Shown here in pieces: positions 42,610 to 52,376 of a DNA stretch of 64,000 nt (within the stretch, counting starts at the first letter, position 1; each line of letters opens with the position of its first letter). The notes below the pieces were generated by a model. That model did no database searches. It saw only the letters and a program-made list of their open reading frames with translations, and had not been told where the DNA came from. The position numbers were made by a program, and so were the translations under genes. The stretch spans positions 1 to 64,000 of the forward strand of contig CAZAFL010000013.1 of assembly GCA_964484465.1 (NCBI GenBank), in the 5' to 3' direction. This DNA is from CAZAFL01 sp964484465. Lineage in GTDB: Bacteria; Bacteroidota; Ignavibacteria; UBA10030; SZUA-254.

Positions 42610-43866
42610 TCAACCCTTTCTGTATTTTTTGAAGACGAGTGATGCATTATGACCGCCGAATCCAAACGTGTTGCTTATAGCAACATTTATCGTTTTCTTC
42701 TGAGGTGTGTTCGGCACATAATTCAAATCACATTCGGGATCGGGGTGCTGATAGTTAATAGTGGGTGGAACGGTGTCGTGCGTTGTCGCGAGCACTGCAG
42801 CTATCGCCTCGACCGCACCTGCTGCACCCAGGAGGTGCCCTGTCATTGATTTGGTCGAGCTCACGAGAAGCTTATAGGCGTGCTCGCCAAAAACGGATTT
42901 TATCGCCTGCGTTTCTGATTTATCATTAAACGGCGTTGATGTTCCATGAGCATTGATATAATCAACGTCTTCCGGTTTCAACCCTGCATCATCGAGGCAT
43001 AAACGCATTGAGCGCATCGCTCCTTCGCCACCGGGCGCCGGTGCTGTGATATGATACGCATCTGCTGTGAGACCGATGCCGGCTATTTCAGCATATATTC
43101 TCGCCCCGCGGTTAAGAGCATGATGAAGCTCTTCCAGCACGAGCATTCCCCCTCCTTCGCCCATGACGAACCCGTCTCGTTCCGCGTCGAATGGCCGGCT
43201 TGCTTTTTCCGGCTCATCATTGCGTGTGGACAATGCCTTCATAGCATTGAACCCGCCAACTCCCATCGGACAAATCGCCGCCTCGGATCCCCCGGTGAAA
43301 ACAACCTCTGCATTCCCGCGCTGAATGAGCATAAATGCATCTGCTACGGCGTGCGACGAGGTGGCACAGGCAGATGTTGTTGCATAATTTGGCCCTTTCA
43401 CCTGAAATCGCATCGAAATATATCCCGCTGCAATATCGGCAATCATCATCGGAACAAAGAACGGACTTATTCGATGAGGTCCGCCGGTTTCATAAACCGT
43501 TTGCATTTGCCGATGCCACGTCCACATTCCCCCGATGCCTGATCCAAAAATAACACCTACCTTGTTCCTATCCACTTTTTCCAGGTCAAGCGCAGCATCC
43601 TTAACCGCCATTTCTGCACACGCGATAGCGTACTGTGTAAAGAGGTCCATGCGGTTTGACGCCTTCTTATCCATAAAGTCAATCGGGTTAAATCCTTTGA
43701 CCTCGCAGGCAATTTTTGTATCGTATTGACTTGCGTCAAAGCTGGTAATGTTTCCCGCTCCGCTCTTTCCGGCAAGAGAATTTTCCCAAAACTCTTTGGC
43801 ACCGAGACCGATCGGTGTTACTGCCCCCATTCCGGTAACAACTACGCGGCGTTGACTATTGTTCAT
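42610..43866 (-). CDS. fabF: 3-oxoacyl-ACP synthase II
   Basis: About 418 residues from the ATG at 43866 (MNNSQRRVVVTGMG), preferred over a GTG at 43881 since GAGG lies 6-7 nt before it. The catalytic triad Cys-His-His is present in TTSACATSSHAV, NAHGTSTPFNDKSET and KSMTGHLLGAAGAVEA. It extends acyl-ACP chains with malonyl-ACP. Confidence 0.95.
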   Translation of the reverse strand: MNNSQRRVVVTGMGAVTPIGLGAKEFWENSLAGKSGAGNITSFDASQYDTKIACEVKGFNPIDFMDKKASNRMDLFTQYAIACAEMAVKDAALDLEKVDRNKVGVIFGSGIGGMWTWHRQMQTVYETGGPHRISPFFVPMMIADIAAGYISMRFQVKGPNYATTSACATSSHAVADAFMLIQRGNAEVVFTGGSEAAICPMGVGGFNAMKALSTRNDEPEKASRPFDAERDGFVMGEGGGMLVLEELHHALNRGARIYAEIAGIGLTADAYHITAPAPGGEGAMRSMRLCLDDAGLKPEDVDYINAHGTSTPFNDKSETQAIKSVFGEHAYKLLVSSTKSMTGHLLGAAGAVEAIAAVLATTHDTVPPTINYQHPDPECDLNYVPNTPQKKTINVAISNTFGFGGHNASLVFKKYRKG

Positions 43867-43954
43867 CGGTGGCCTCGGCACATCAACTTCGGTACAACAA
43901 GCATATTATGTATTTGCACATCCATATCTTTACCTCCTACATCAGACTACATAA

Positions 43955-44191
43955 TTATGATGCTTTTGCATTAAGATATTTTACTGCATCTCCAACTGTC
44001 GCGATTTTTTCTGCATCTTCATCAGGAATCTGCAGATTGAATGCCTTCTCAAACTCCATGACAAGTTCAACCGTGTCCAACGAATCAGCTCCGAGGTCGT
44101 TGGTAAACGACGCCTCAAGAGTGACCTGAGACGCTTCGACCCCAAGTTTGTTCATAATGATTTCTTTAACCTTTGACTCAACATCTGCCAT
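43955..44191 (-). CDS. acpP: Acyl carrier protein
   Basis: 78 residues from the ATG at 44191, behind AAGGAG at ideal spacing; a longer frame exists but adds no family similarity. The phosphopantetheine serine lies in LGADSLDTVELVMEFE. It carries growing acyl chains for the Fab enzymes. Confidence 0.96.
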   Translation of the reverse strand: MADVESKVKEIIMNKLGVEASQVTLEASFTNDLGADSLDTVELVMEFEKAFNLQIPDEDAEKIATVGDAVKYLNAKAS

Positions 44192-44254
44192 GATGATTAC
44201 TCCTTTCGTTATGAGGTTTGACTGATATTTTTTCCAATAAACGCTGAACATACC

Positions 44255-45001
44255 TTACATGACCATTCCACCGTCGACACAGATCACCTGACCGGTAATA
44301 TAGTCTGCATCGGATGACGCCAGGAATTTTACTACTCCTGCAATTTCGCCGGGCGCCGCAGTTCGTTTAAGCGGGATCGCCTCCGCCAGCGCTTTTCGCT
44401 GAGCATCGTTCAACTTTGCCGTCATATCTGTTTCTACAAATCCCGGGGCAACCGCATTAACCTGAATATTTCGCGAGCCGAGTTCTTTCGCCAATGATTT
44501 CGTAAAACCGACAATGCCCGCTTTCGATGCGGCATAATTTGCTTGTCCGGCATTGCCGACAATTCCTGAAATAGACGTGATATTTATAATTTTTCCCGAA
44601 CGTTGGCTCATCATCGGTCGAGTTGCCGCCTTAGAAAAATTAAACACACTCTTTAGGTTCGTCATGATGACATCGTCCCAATCCTGCTCCGTCATTCGCA
44701 TCAGAAGCCCATCCTTCGTAATTCCTGCATTATTCACAAGGATGTCAAGTTTTCCGAACATCGCGACAACCTTTTCGACAATTTCCCTTGATTGGTCGAA
44801 CGATGACGCATCCGATTGAAATGCCAACGCTTCTTTCCCGCATTTTTTGATCTCCGCTACAACATCGTTTGCATCGCTCGCCGAACTGCGGTACGTTACC
44901 ACTGTATTGGCTCCTTCTGTCCCCAAAGCAATTGCAATCGCTTTACCGATACCGCGTGAGCCGCCTGTCACCAATGCGACCTTATTGTCGAATATTCCCA
45001 T
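44255..45001 (-). CDS. fabG: 3-oxoacyl-ACP reductase
   Basis: 248 residues, a classical short-chain dehydrogenase. TGGSRGIGKAIA binds NADPH. The catalytic set is Asn in NNAGIT, Ser in ITSISG and Tyr/Lys in NYAASKAG. It reduces the beta-keto group in each elongation cycle. A 63-nt gap separates it from acpP and a 5-nt gap from fabD. Confidence 0.96.
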   Translation of the reverse strand: MGIFDNKVALVTGGSRGIGKAIAIALGTEGANTVVTYRSSASDANDVVAEIKKCGKEALAFQSDASSFDQSREIVEKVVAMFGKLDILVNNAGITKDGLLMRMTEQDWDDVIMTNLKSVFNFSKAATRPMMSQRSGKIINITSISGIVGNAGQANYAASKAGIVGFTKSLAKELGSRNIQVNAVAPGFVETDMTAKLNDAQRKALAEAIPLKRTAAPGEIAGVVKFLASSDADYITGQVICVDGGMVM

Positions 45002-45006
45002 GCACC

Positions 45007-45930
45007 TTACGCCAGAACGAGTTTTTCGATATCCTCAAATTTGTCCACTCCGCGGATATCCATCATTCCTTCTATCCGTTTTACTAAACCTTGAAGAACT
45101 TTCCCTGGTCCGACTTCCACGAAAGTTGTAATCCCGGCTGCCACCATCGTCCGCACAGAAGCATCCCAACGGACTGCGTTTGTTAATTGTTCCCCGAGTA
45201 ATGTACAAATTTCCGAAGCCTTTTGCACCGGTTTTCCGGTAACATTTGCTACGATCGGAATCTGCGCATCGAACATTTCAGTTGAATGCAATGCACTCTC
45301 CAATTCATCGTGAGCACTTTTCATGAGCGGAGAGTGAAATGCGCCGCTTACTACGAGTTCTTTTACCATTTTTGCTCCACGTGCCTTTGCAAGCTCCATC
45401 CCTTTACGAACACCCTGGATTGACCCGCTGATAACAATCTGCCCGGGCGAGTTAAAATTTGCAACCTGAACAATACCTGCAATGCTTGCACTGCGGCAAA
45501 TATCTTCAATAGCCGCCTCGTCGAGACCGATGACAGCAGCCATTGTTCCCTGTTGTTCATGCCCGGCACGTTGCATCAGCTCCCCCCTCAGCCTGACAAG
45601 CCTCAATCCGTTCTCAAACGACATTGCACCTGAGGATACAACTGCAGTATATTCACCCAAAGAATGTCCGGCAACCATTGATATGTCGTTTTGCTCCATC
45701 AGCTTTGTCAAAATAACGCTGTGTAAAAATATTGCCGGCTGGGTATTTTTTGTCTGTTTGAGTTCTTCTTCCGGTCCGTAAAAACAAATTTTACTCAGGG
45801 CAAATCCGAGCGTCTCATCGGCGGAATCGAACATCTCGCGGGCGACTGCGCTCTTATCGTAGAGGTCCTTCCCCATTCCTACATATTGAGAACCCTGACC
45901 GGGAAATATGTATGCTATCTTTTGACTCAT
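45007..45930 (-). CDS. fabD: Malonyl-CoA:ACP transacylase
   Basis: 307 residues. IFPGQGSQYVGMG opens the protein. The nucleophile serine is in VAGHSLGEYTAV and the partner histidine in VSGAFHSPLM. It loads malonate onto ACP. It directly abuts fabH. Confidence 0.96.
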   Translation of the reverse strand: MSQKIAYIFPGQGSQYVGMGKDLYDKSAVAREMFDSADETLGFALSKICFYGPEEELKQTKNTQPAIFLHSVILTKLMEQNDISMVAGHSLGEYTAVVSSGAMSFENGLRLVRLRGELMQRAGHEQQGTMAAVIGLDEAAIEDICRSASIAGIVQVANFNSPGQIVISGSIQGVRKGMELAKARGAKMVKELVVSGAFHSPLMKSAHDELESALHSTEMFDAQIPIVANVTGKPVQKASEICTLLGEQLTNAVRWDASVRTMVAAGITTFVEVGPGKVLQGLVKRIEGMMDIRGVDKFEDIEKLVLA

Positions 45931-46956
45931 CTACGATTTGTTCGGATTATTGACCGCCCATTTTACCAATACCGAACCCCACGTATAGCCGGCGCCAAAA
46001 CTTGAAAGGATGAGTGTTTTTCCCCTTGTCAATTTACCACATTGCCACCATTCCGAAAGGCACAACGGAATTGTTGCTGCGGTTGTATTCCCATACTTAT
46101 CGATATTCACCATGACTTTTGACGCATCCAACCCCATGCGTTCCCTGCATGCGTCGATAATTCTCAGGTTCGCCTGATGTGGAACAAGATAATCGACATC
46201 TTGTCCTGTGAGATTATTGCGCTTCATGATTTCTGCAGAGACATCCGCCATTCCGATTACGGCAACTTTAAAGACCGATTTCCCATCCTGAAAGATATAG
46301 TGCATTTTATTCTCGACTGTTTCATGAGTGGGTGGATGCAGGCTGCCGCCGCCTTTCATATACAGGTAACTTCCGCCGGAGCCGTCAGCGTACAACACGT
46401 GGTCAAGAATACCGATATTCGGATCGTTGCTTGGTTCAAGAAGAACCGCGGCCGCGGCGTCGCCAAACAGTATACAGGTATTGCGGTCGGTATAATCCGT
46501 AATCGAACTCATCTTATCGGCGCCGACGACCAGCACTTTGTTGTATGCGCCTGTCTCGACGAACTGAGCCCCGGCAACAAGGGCGTACAAGAAACCTGAG
46601 CAGGCGGCTGAGACATCGAATCCCCAAGCCTTCTTTGCGCCGATCTTATCCTGAATAATACAGGCTGTTGACGGAAAAAACATATCCGGAGTTACGCTCG
46701 CAACAATAATGACGTCCAAATCCCCGGCTTCGATACCGCGATGCCGGAGCGTCATTTCAATTGCTCTCGCCGCCATATCCGACGTCGCGCCATGTTCGAG
46801 TATTCGTCGCTCGCGTATTCCCGTCCTGGTATAAATCCATTCTGCGGTGGTGTCTACCATTTTCTCCAGGTCGGCGTTGGAGAGAATCTTCTCCGGAACA
46901 TAATGCCCGACTGCAGTAATGGCAGCCCGCCGTTTTCCCTGCTCCTGGGTATTCAT
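45931..46956 (-). CDS. fabH: 3-oxoacyl-ACP synthase III
   Basis: 341 residues. The catalytic residues are Cys in DVSAACSGFLYAL, His in VPHQANLRII and Asn in YGNTTAATIPL. It starts fatty-acid synthesis by condensing acyl-CoA with malonyl-ACP. Overlaps plsX by 4 nt. Confidence 0.96.
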   Translation of the reverse strand: MNTQEQGKRRAAITAVGHYVPEKILSNADLEKMVDTTAEWIYTRTGIRERRILEHGATSDMAARAIEMTLRHRGIEAGDLDVIIVASVTPDMFFPSTACIIQDKIGAKKAWGFDVSAACSGFLYALVAGAQFVETGAYNKVLVVGADKMSSITDYTDRNTCILFGDAAAAVLLEPSNDPNIGILDHVLYADGSGGSYLYMKGGGSLHPPTHETVENKMHYIFQDGKSVFKVAVIGMADVSAEIMKRNNLTGQDVDYLVPHQANLRIIDACRERMGLDASKVMVNIDKYGNTTAATIPLCLSEWWQCGKLTRGKTLILSSFGAGYTWGSVLVKWAVNNPNKS

Positions 46957-47972
46957 GATGAAGCAACTATGGCTTCTCGAATTCGCTGATTAATGTTTCT
47001 TCGTACCATTTCTTCAGCTTTGAGAATCATGTTCTTAATTGCTTTTGGGGTGGATTTCCCATGCCCGATAATCGAGACTCCGTTGACTCCGAGCAGTGGA
47101 ACGCCGCCGTACTCCTGGTAATCGAAATCTTTCAGTACACCCTTCAGAGCACCGTAGGTCAACCCCATCGTCATTTTTCGGACAATGTTTGTCGCAGCGT
47201 AATTCCGGAATTTCGATTTGAGCACATCAAGCACACTCTCTGCAAATTTCAGGATAACATTTCCGACAAACCCGTCACAAACCACAACGTTTGCCCGTCC
47301 TTTCAGGATGTCACGTCCTTCAACGTTACCGATAAAATTGAGATTGCTCGTCGACAACAACTGATATGCATCGAGCGTAACGCTGTTTCCCTTCGAACTT
47401 TCCTCGCCGATGCTGAGCAATGCAACAGTTGGACGTTCGATCCCGAACATTTCTTTTACGTAAATATTTCCCATGACAGCGAATTCAAAAAGATGTTGCG
47501 GCTTACAATCAACGTTTGCCCCGGCGTCAAGCATAAGACAAACTCCGCGCTCGGTGGGCATAAAGGCTCCGATTGTAGGCCGCCCGACCCCTTCGATGCG
47601 ACCGAGGATAAGCGTAGAAGCCGACATCACGGCGCCGGTGTGTCCGGCACTAACAAACGCATCCGCTTTTTGCTCCTTTTGCAGTGTTATTCCAACCGAG
47701 ATGGAGGAATCTTTTTTTTGCTTCAGAGCAGTCATCGCACTATCCTGCATGTCGATCACCTGCGACGTATTGATAATCCGGTACGCAAGGCCATTGGCAT
47801 GTCCGCGGCGCAGTTCCTCGTGAAGGGCGGATTCTGAGCCGACAAGCAGAAGCTCAAATCGGTTGTTCGTCTCGCGCAACGTTTCAACTGCTCCAAGAAC
47901 AACATTTTGCGGAGCAAAATCTCCCCCCATTGCATCCACAGCGATACGAATATGGGGTCGTTCAGTTTCCAC
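46953..47972 (-). CDS. plsX: Phosphate acyltransferase
   Basis: 339 residues. RIAVDAMGGDFAPQNVV and the FVSAGHTGAVMSAS block identify PlsX. It makes acyl-phosphate from acyl-ACP for phospholipid synthesis. It sits 98 nt after rpmF and overlaps fabH. Confidence 0.96.
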   Translation of the reverse strand: METERPHIRIAVDAMGGDFAPQNVVLGAVETLRETNNRFELLLVGSESALHEELRRGHANGLAYRIINTSQVIDMQDSAMTALKQKKDSSISVGITLQKEQKADAFVSAGHTGAVMSASTLILGRIEGVGRPTIGAFMPTERGVCLMLDAGANVDCKPQHLFEFAVMGNIYVKEMFGIERPTVALLSIGEESSKGNSVTLDAYQLLSTSNLNFIGNVEGRDILKGRANVVVCDGFVGNVILKFAESVLDVLKSKFRNYAATNIVRKMTMGLTYGALKGVLKDFDYQEYGGVPLLGVNGVSIIGHGKSTPKAIKNMILKAEEMVRRNINQRIREAIVASS

Positions 47973-48070
47973 GATGCAGGAACTCTACAATCTTAGAACA
48001 TTGCATAGGGCGAACAATATCTCCATGCCGGGATGCTCTCCGAGTAAGAGCCGAGTACGTTCCAGTTTAC

Positions 48071-48253
48071 TTAAGCTTCTTTAGGAATTATAACAGATCG
48101 CCCTCGATAATAACCGCAATTCGGGCATGCGCGATGCAGGAGTTTGTGTTCGTGGCAATTCGGGCATTCGGCGACGGAAGGTCTTGTCGCCTTGTAGTGT
48201 GTCCGTCGCTTCGCGCCACGGGACTTTGAATGTCGTCGTTTGGGATTTGGCAT
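48071..48253 (-). CDS. rpmF: 50S ribosomal protein L32
   Basis: 60 residues, N-terminus MPNPKRRHSKSR. Two CxxC pairs (ECPNCHE and ACPNCGYY) make this the zinc-binding form. It follows the DUF177 gene after 21 nt, the common order before plsX. Confidence 0.97.
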   Translation of the reverse strand: MPNPKRRHSKSRGAKRRTHYKATRPSVAECPNCHEHKLLHRACPNCGYYRGRSVIIPKEA

Positions 48254-48274
48254 GAGTAGTATTCCTTTGTAATT

Positions 48275-48802
48275 TCAATGATCGAAGAGGTCTTTCAGGC
48301 GTTCTCCTTGCGGATAACCTGCCCCGATGTTACATGTACATTGACGGTGATTCCAATTCGTCCCGCACTGCGGGCACAACCCTTTGCAATCTTCTTTGCA
48401 TAAGAGTTTTAACGGTATTGCAAGCATTACCACCTGCCTCACATCTTCTGTGAGGTCAATATACAAGGTGTCGAGACTTATGACCTGCACCTCATCTGCA
48501 GGGAATCTTCCCGAATCAAGTTCATCGTATACATAAAACATGTTGAAATGACTTGAAACGTTCTGCTCGAATTCGTCAAGACATCTATCACATTGAAAAA
48601 AGCCTGAGGTGACAACATCGGACTTGAGGTAAATCTGACGCGTGGCTTTGTCAAGACTCACGTCAACCAAGACTGCCTTCTTAAAATTACTTTCAAGCCC
48701 GATTTCTGAAGAGTTTGAGGAAAAATGATATTGATGGAGTCCATTGGCAAGTTGCGAAATCCTGATCTTCAAAAGTTCTCCGCTATGCAGAATACGCTTC
48801 AT
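48275..48802 (-). CDS. YceD/DUF177 family protein
   Basis: 175 residues. The central CDRCLDEFEQNV and the C-terminal cysteine cluster (LLCKEDCKGLCPQCGTNWN) are typical of DUF177. Members are encoded before rpmF in most bacteria and affect 23S rRNA accumulation in E. coli and plants. First gene of the rpmF-plsX-fab operon, preceded by a good promoter. Confidence 0.9.
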   Translation of the reverse strand: MKRILHSGELLKIRISQLANGLHQYHFSSNSSEIGLESNFKKAVLVDVSLDKATRQIYLKSDVVTSGFFQCDRCLDEFEQNVSSHFNMFYVYDELDSGRFPADEVQVISLDTLYIDLTEDVRQVVMLAIPLKLLCKEDCKGLCPQCGTNWNHRQCTCNIGAGYPQGERLKDLFDH

Positions 48803-48868
48803 ACCTTAAGACTCTAAAAAACGCTTCAGAAGTCCTGAATTCAAGCCTTTTTCAAAAAAAACTGAAAT

Positions 48869-48897
48869 AATATAGAAAATAAACGCGCGAGAGTCAA
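48869..48897 (-). promoter_or_regulatory. Candidate promoter of the DUF177-rpmF-plsX-fab operon
   Basis: On the minus strand TTGACT (48897-48892), a 17-nt spacer and TATATT (48874-48869), about 65 nt before the DUF177 start. The two hexamers are identical to those before the Crp/Fnr gene. Confidence 0.6.
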
Positions 48898-48963
48898 GGA
48901 AGGCGAAGACAGAAGACTAGCCGCCTTGCGTTAAGTCGGCATCATAGGGTTACACAGGGATAA

Positions 48964-48984
48964 CAAAAAAGGAGCGCCACTCCT
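48964..48984 (-). terminator. Terminator of the glycosyltransferase gene
   Basis: On the minus strand AGGAG-TGGCG-CTCCT (48984-48970) is followed by TTTTTTG. It lies 9 nt after the stop at 48994 and insulates the fab operon promoter. Confidence 0.7.
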
Positions 48985-48993
48985 ATTGTAAAA

Positions 48994-49659
48994 TTATAGT
49001 CCTATTTTATTCATCAGGTGATTTAATTTCCCCTTCCAGCCAAGACCATAACCGTACTGCCCTGCTGTGCCTCTCCCTTTATGCATAACATATTCGTCTA
49101 CAGGAACATCGATGAGAACAAACTCCTGCGCTGAGGCTTCTTTCATATTTGCGAGGCATGGGGTGCCATGGTGCTGAAATGGAGGTAGCTTCCAATAAAG
49201 CTCACGTTTCAAGAGCATGCAGATCGGACGAATGTAAGGAATTGTGTTGACACCGGCTGCCACATCAAACCCGCGTCGATTCATAAAGACGAGCTTACCG
49301 GCTGCATAGTGATGTGTATTCTGTTCAAGAGATGAAACCATGCGTTCAATAAATCCTCCCTTTACCACTTCACAATCGGAATCCAGAAAAAGAACGTACG
49401 GGGTGTCTGCATGTAATAACGCCTGATGCATTGCAGGACCATGGTGACGATTGTGTTCATTAACAATGAGTTCGGTACTGTCCGGCGTTTGCCGTGTGAA
49501 TTCGTTGAGGATTGAGCTGCTTCCATCATGTGACCCATTATCAATCAGGATGAGCCGCGCAGCCGGATAATAACCTCGAAATGAGGTAATCGCACAGCTT
49601 GTTAAATCTGGAGTCTTATAATTGATGATAACCGAAGTTACCGGTAATTCAAACGACAT
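48994..49659 (-). CDS. Family 2 glycosyltransferase
   Basis: 221 residues. The GT-A Rossmann start TSVIINYKTPDLTSCAI, the nucleotide-binding LILIDNGSHDGS and the metal motif LFLDSDCEVV are clear. It is short for the family, lacking a membrane segment. The donor and acceptor are unknown. It lies 57 nt after the Pur-like gene. Confidence 0.85.
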   Translation of the reverse strand: MSFELPVTSVIINYKTPDLTSCAITSFRGYYPAARLILIDNGSHDGSSSILNEFTRQTPDSTELIVNEHNRHHGPAMHQALLHADTPYVLFLDSDCEVVKGGFIERMVSSLEQNTHHYAAGKLVFMNRRGFDVAAGVNTIPYIRPICMLLKRELYWKLPPFQHHGTPCLANMKEASAQEFVLIDVPVDEYVMHKGRGTAGQYGYGLGWKGKLNHLMNKIGL

Positions 49660-49716
49660 GACATGTGCTCACAAATAAAAATATCATCGTGTGCCACAAA
49701 ATCCGCTGTGAGGTAT

Positions 49717-49992
49717 TTACACCTCGACCGGTTTCTCGATTCGTTCCAGGAGCTCAGATTCGACATGGTGTATCGTCTCAGAAAGTGCATCATTGAACTT
49801 CCTGAAATCTTCTTTGTAGAGGAATAACTTATGTTTCTCATAATCTTCCTCCGCTACCCTCTTGCTTTCGGTGATGACGATATAATAATCCTTCGCCGAC
49901 CGTGTTGCTTTGACGTCAAAAAAATAGGTGCGCTTTCCAGCGCGAACGCGTTTGGAAAAAATATTTTCCGTCACATTATTTGCCTGTTCCAC
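49717..49992 (-). CDS. Pur-alpha-like nucleic-acid-binding protein (DUF3276)
   Basis: 91 residues from a GTG start behind AAGGAG. FSKRVRAGKRTYFFDVKAT and FLYKEDFRKFNDAL match the DUF3276/PUR repeat of Bacteroidota, which binds single-stranded DNA and RNA. It is one repeat and would act as a dimer. Its target is unknown. Confidence 0.85.
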   Translation of the reverse strand: MEQANNVTENIFSKRVRAGKRTYFFDVKATRSAKDYYIVITESKRVAEEDYEKHKLFLYKEDFRKFNDALSETIHHVESELLERIEKPVEV

Positions 49993-50109
49993 AACACTTC
50001 TCCTTACAATGTATCAACAATAATGGTAGTTTAGAAACTGATGGTAGTACATTCATTAGCTTGCCAGTTATAAATAATTTCCCGTACAGCCACTATCCCC
50101 GCTGTTCCT

Positions 50110-52353
50110 TCACCTCCTTATCACCGCCACTTTGCCGGTGGCAACTTTGCTTCCATCTTCTGAATATGCTACAATGAGATAAACCCCGGTAGCCACTACT
50201 CTTCCCTGCGTATCGGTCCCGTCCCAGAAACCGACTCTTCCGCCCGGTGTTTGAATTTCCCTGATAAGATTTCCATTGATACTTAGAATTTTCAATGCCG
50301 AGTTTGCCGCCAGTCCGTCAACAGTCAGCTGCGCTCTCGAAGGAAGATAAAACGGATTCGGAGAAATCGCCAATTCTCCGAATTCACTCACCGGGCTGAC
50401 GGAGGCCGTCGTTAAACTCGAGAGCCCCTTTTCTGTCCCAAAATATACCGTTCCGTTATTGGGATTGATTGATAGGGAAGCAACATCATCATCGACTAAT
50501 TTCCCGTTTGTGCTTTCGACTGTATAATGATTAATGATCGACGTTCCGTCCGCAGAGTAGACAAACACTCCCTGCTTGGTCGCTATCCATTTGTTGTTCA
50601 ACGGGTCGACGACGATCGCCTGGATAATTTGATCCGGAAGTGGGTGGTAGACTGCCATGCTCGACCTGGGATTTGAAGGGTCAAATATTATGGTGATCCC
50701 CTGGTCGGTTCCGATCCATAGCGCACCGTCTTTGTCTACCGCTTCCGACCAGACCTTATTGCTCGTGAGACCATCATCTGTTGAAAGCATTCCCCAACCG
50801 TTCGTTGTACCGGGAAGCGTAAAATGTTCATTATAATAGAAATACCCTATCGGCAGGTCCGGCTCAAAACGGCTGAAGTTGGCAAACCATTTTGTATCAT
50901 TTCCATCAACGACAACATCTGTGAACACATTATCGGGGTGTCGCATATCTGAAGGAAATTTAACTTTGCCGAGAGATACATTAGATCCATAAAACAACAT
51001 TTCCGCAGTGCTATCGGGTGCTGTCCTGTTGGTTATCCATATAACCCCTTCATGCGAAGTTGTTACACCCCCGATGAGAACAAAGTTAGTATCGTTCTCC
51101 AGACTCGGCGGAATACCATCCGATTTACCCAAAACCTTGACCAGGTTACCTGCATCATCTAATAATGCAACACCCGTTCCCCAGCTGCTTATCCATTTTG
51201 TATTATTCTTACAGATGCTCACTTTATAATAATTATTACCTAGTAACCGTTGATCTTGCTGAGTGTTGTATAATTTCCATACCTGTCCGTCAAAGCTCAT
51301 GAATCCAGTTCCATTTGCTGCACCTGTTGCTCCCCAAAGGACGCCTCGAGTGTCGACAGCTATTCCTACGAATTTGTTAGAAGTTGGACCCGGTGGAGTT
51401 TTTGTCACCCATTGAGACGAAGATTGAATAAGCACTCCATCCGCCGCTGTGCCGATGTCTGAACTACTAGCCAGTGCCGTTAAGGCGGAGGGAAATCCCG
51501 TTGCAACAATGGATGCAAGGGTATCGGAATAAGTCCACAATTCCGACCCGGTTATAAAATAGATTGATGGTACTGCGATTGCATCAATAATATTTATTCC
51601 CGCAGTTCCCCCAACGGTGGACCATGAAACCCCATTGAACTCTGCTAAACCGGCGGTCGTTGAAGCAAACAATGAATTATTGGCAATAACAATGCCGGTG
51701 GTTTGATCTGACGGCAGTCCGCCTGTTATACTATTATATAAATGCCATGACTCGGGCGCAGACGGGTTACGATTGGTCAGCGGAGTCGAAACAATACCGC
51801 TTCGGGTTCCAATCCACAACTCATCGTTGAACATACATACGGCAGTGGCATTTCCCACAGCCTGATCGGGGAAAGTGCCGAATCTCGAGTATGTGTCTCC
51901 GAATTCCATTCGGGAAATAGAAAAGACGCTCACTCCGATGTCAGAAAGAATAAACAATGTATCCCCGACCGCCTTGAGCGCATTGATACGCTTTTGAGGG
52001 TCAGGGCGCAAAGAAATATCAGAAATGTATGTCCACTCTCCCGAAGCGGGATCATACCGGTGAAGAAATCCGTTCGAGGCTCCCGTCCAAACCGATCCAT
52101 TGTTATCAACAGTAACAGCAGTAAGGTCTATCGCACGCAAACCGTCAGAGGTTGTGAATTGGTTGAATGTTCCATTGATGTGAGAATACGAAAAAAGCCC
52201 GCCGCTCGTTGCAGCCCAGATTACATCATGATCAAGTATAACATCACGAACTTCGCGCTTCGCTGTATAGGTTTTCCATTCACCAACTCCGGCAAATGTT
52301 ACTTCTGCTGAAATGCACAACCCGACAATAATAACCCACCAGACACGTTCCAA
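50110..52353 (-). CDS. Secreted two-component-regulator-type propeller protein with FlgD-like C-terminus
   Basis: 747 residues with a signal peptide (1-21). Repeated blades of the type VIWAATSGGLFSY, GSVWTGASNGFLHRYD, GALWIGTDQGITI and NGTVYFGTEKGLSSL identify the ligand-binding propeller seen in hybrid sensors, here free of any kinase. The C-terminal 85 residues (ISPNPFYLPSRAQL, GFWDGTDTQGRVVATGVY) form a FlgD-Ig-like domain which in this group acts as a T9SS-type tail. Likely surface-located; its ligand is unknown. 23 nt after ribH. Confidence 0.85.
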   Translation of the reverse strand: MERVWWVIIVGLCISAEVTFAGVGEWKTYTAKREVRDVILDHDVIWAATSGGLFSYSHINGTFNQFTTSDGLRAIDLTAVTVDNNGSVWTGASNGFLHRYDPASGEWTYISDISLRPDPQKRINALKAVGDTLFILSDIGVSVFSISRMEFGDTYSRFGTFPDQAVGNATAVCMFNDELWIGTRSGIVSTPLTNRNPSAPESWHLYNSITGGLPSDQTTGIVIANNSLFASTTAGLAEFNGVSWSTVGGTAGINIIDAIAVPSIYFITGSELWTYSDTLASIVATGFPSALTALASSSDIGTAADGVLIQSSSQWVTKTPPGPTSNKFVGIAVDTRGVLWGATGAANGTGFMSFDGQVWKLYNTQQDQRLLGNNYYKVSICKNNTKWISSWGTGVALLDDAGNLVKVLGKSDGIPPSLENDTNFVLIGGVTTSHEGVIWITNRTAPDSTAEMLFYGSNVSLGKVKFPSDMRHPDNVFTDVVVDGNDTKWFANFSRFEPDLPIGYFYYNEHFTLPGTTNGWGMLSTDDGLTSNKVWSEAVDKDGALWIGTDQGITIIFDPSNPRSSMAVYHPLPDQIIQAIVVDPLNNKWIATKQGVFVYSADGTSIINHYTVESTNGKLVDDDVASLSINPNNGTVYFGTEKGLSSLTTASVSPVSEFGELAISPNPFYLPSRAQLTVDGLAANSALKILSINGNLIREIQTPGGRVGFWDGTDTQGRVVATGVYLIVAYSEDGSKVATGKVAVIRR

Positions 52354-52376
52354 ACTTCACCTCATCCGCTTGGCTT

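Noticed and set aside
43051..43542. 163-codon open frame on the plus strand
   Set aside because: Antisense to fabF.
47061..47837. 258-codon open frame on the plus strand
   Set aside because: Antisense to plsX; low-complexity composition and no motif.
48945..48965. Sequence resembling an I-SceI homing-endonuclease site
   Set aside because: Only a partial match to the 18-bp site, in non-coding DNA with no intron or endonuclease gene nearby.
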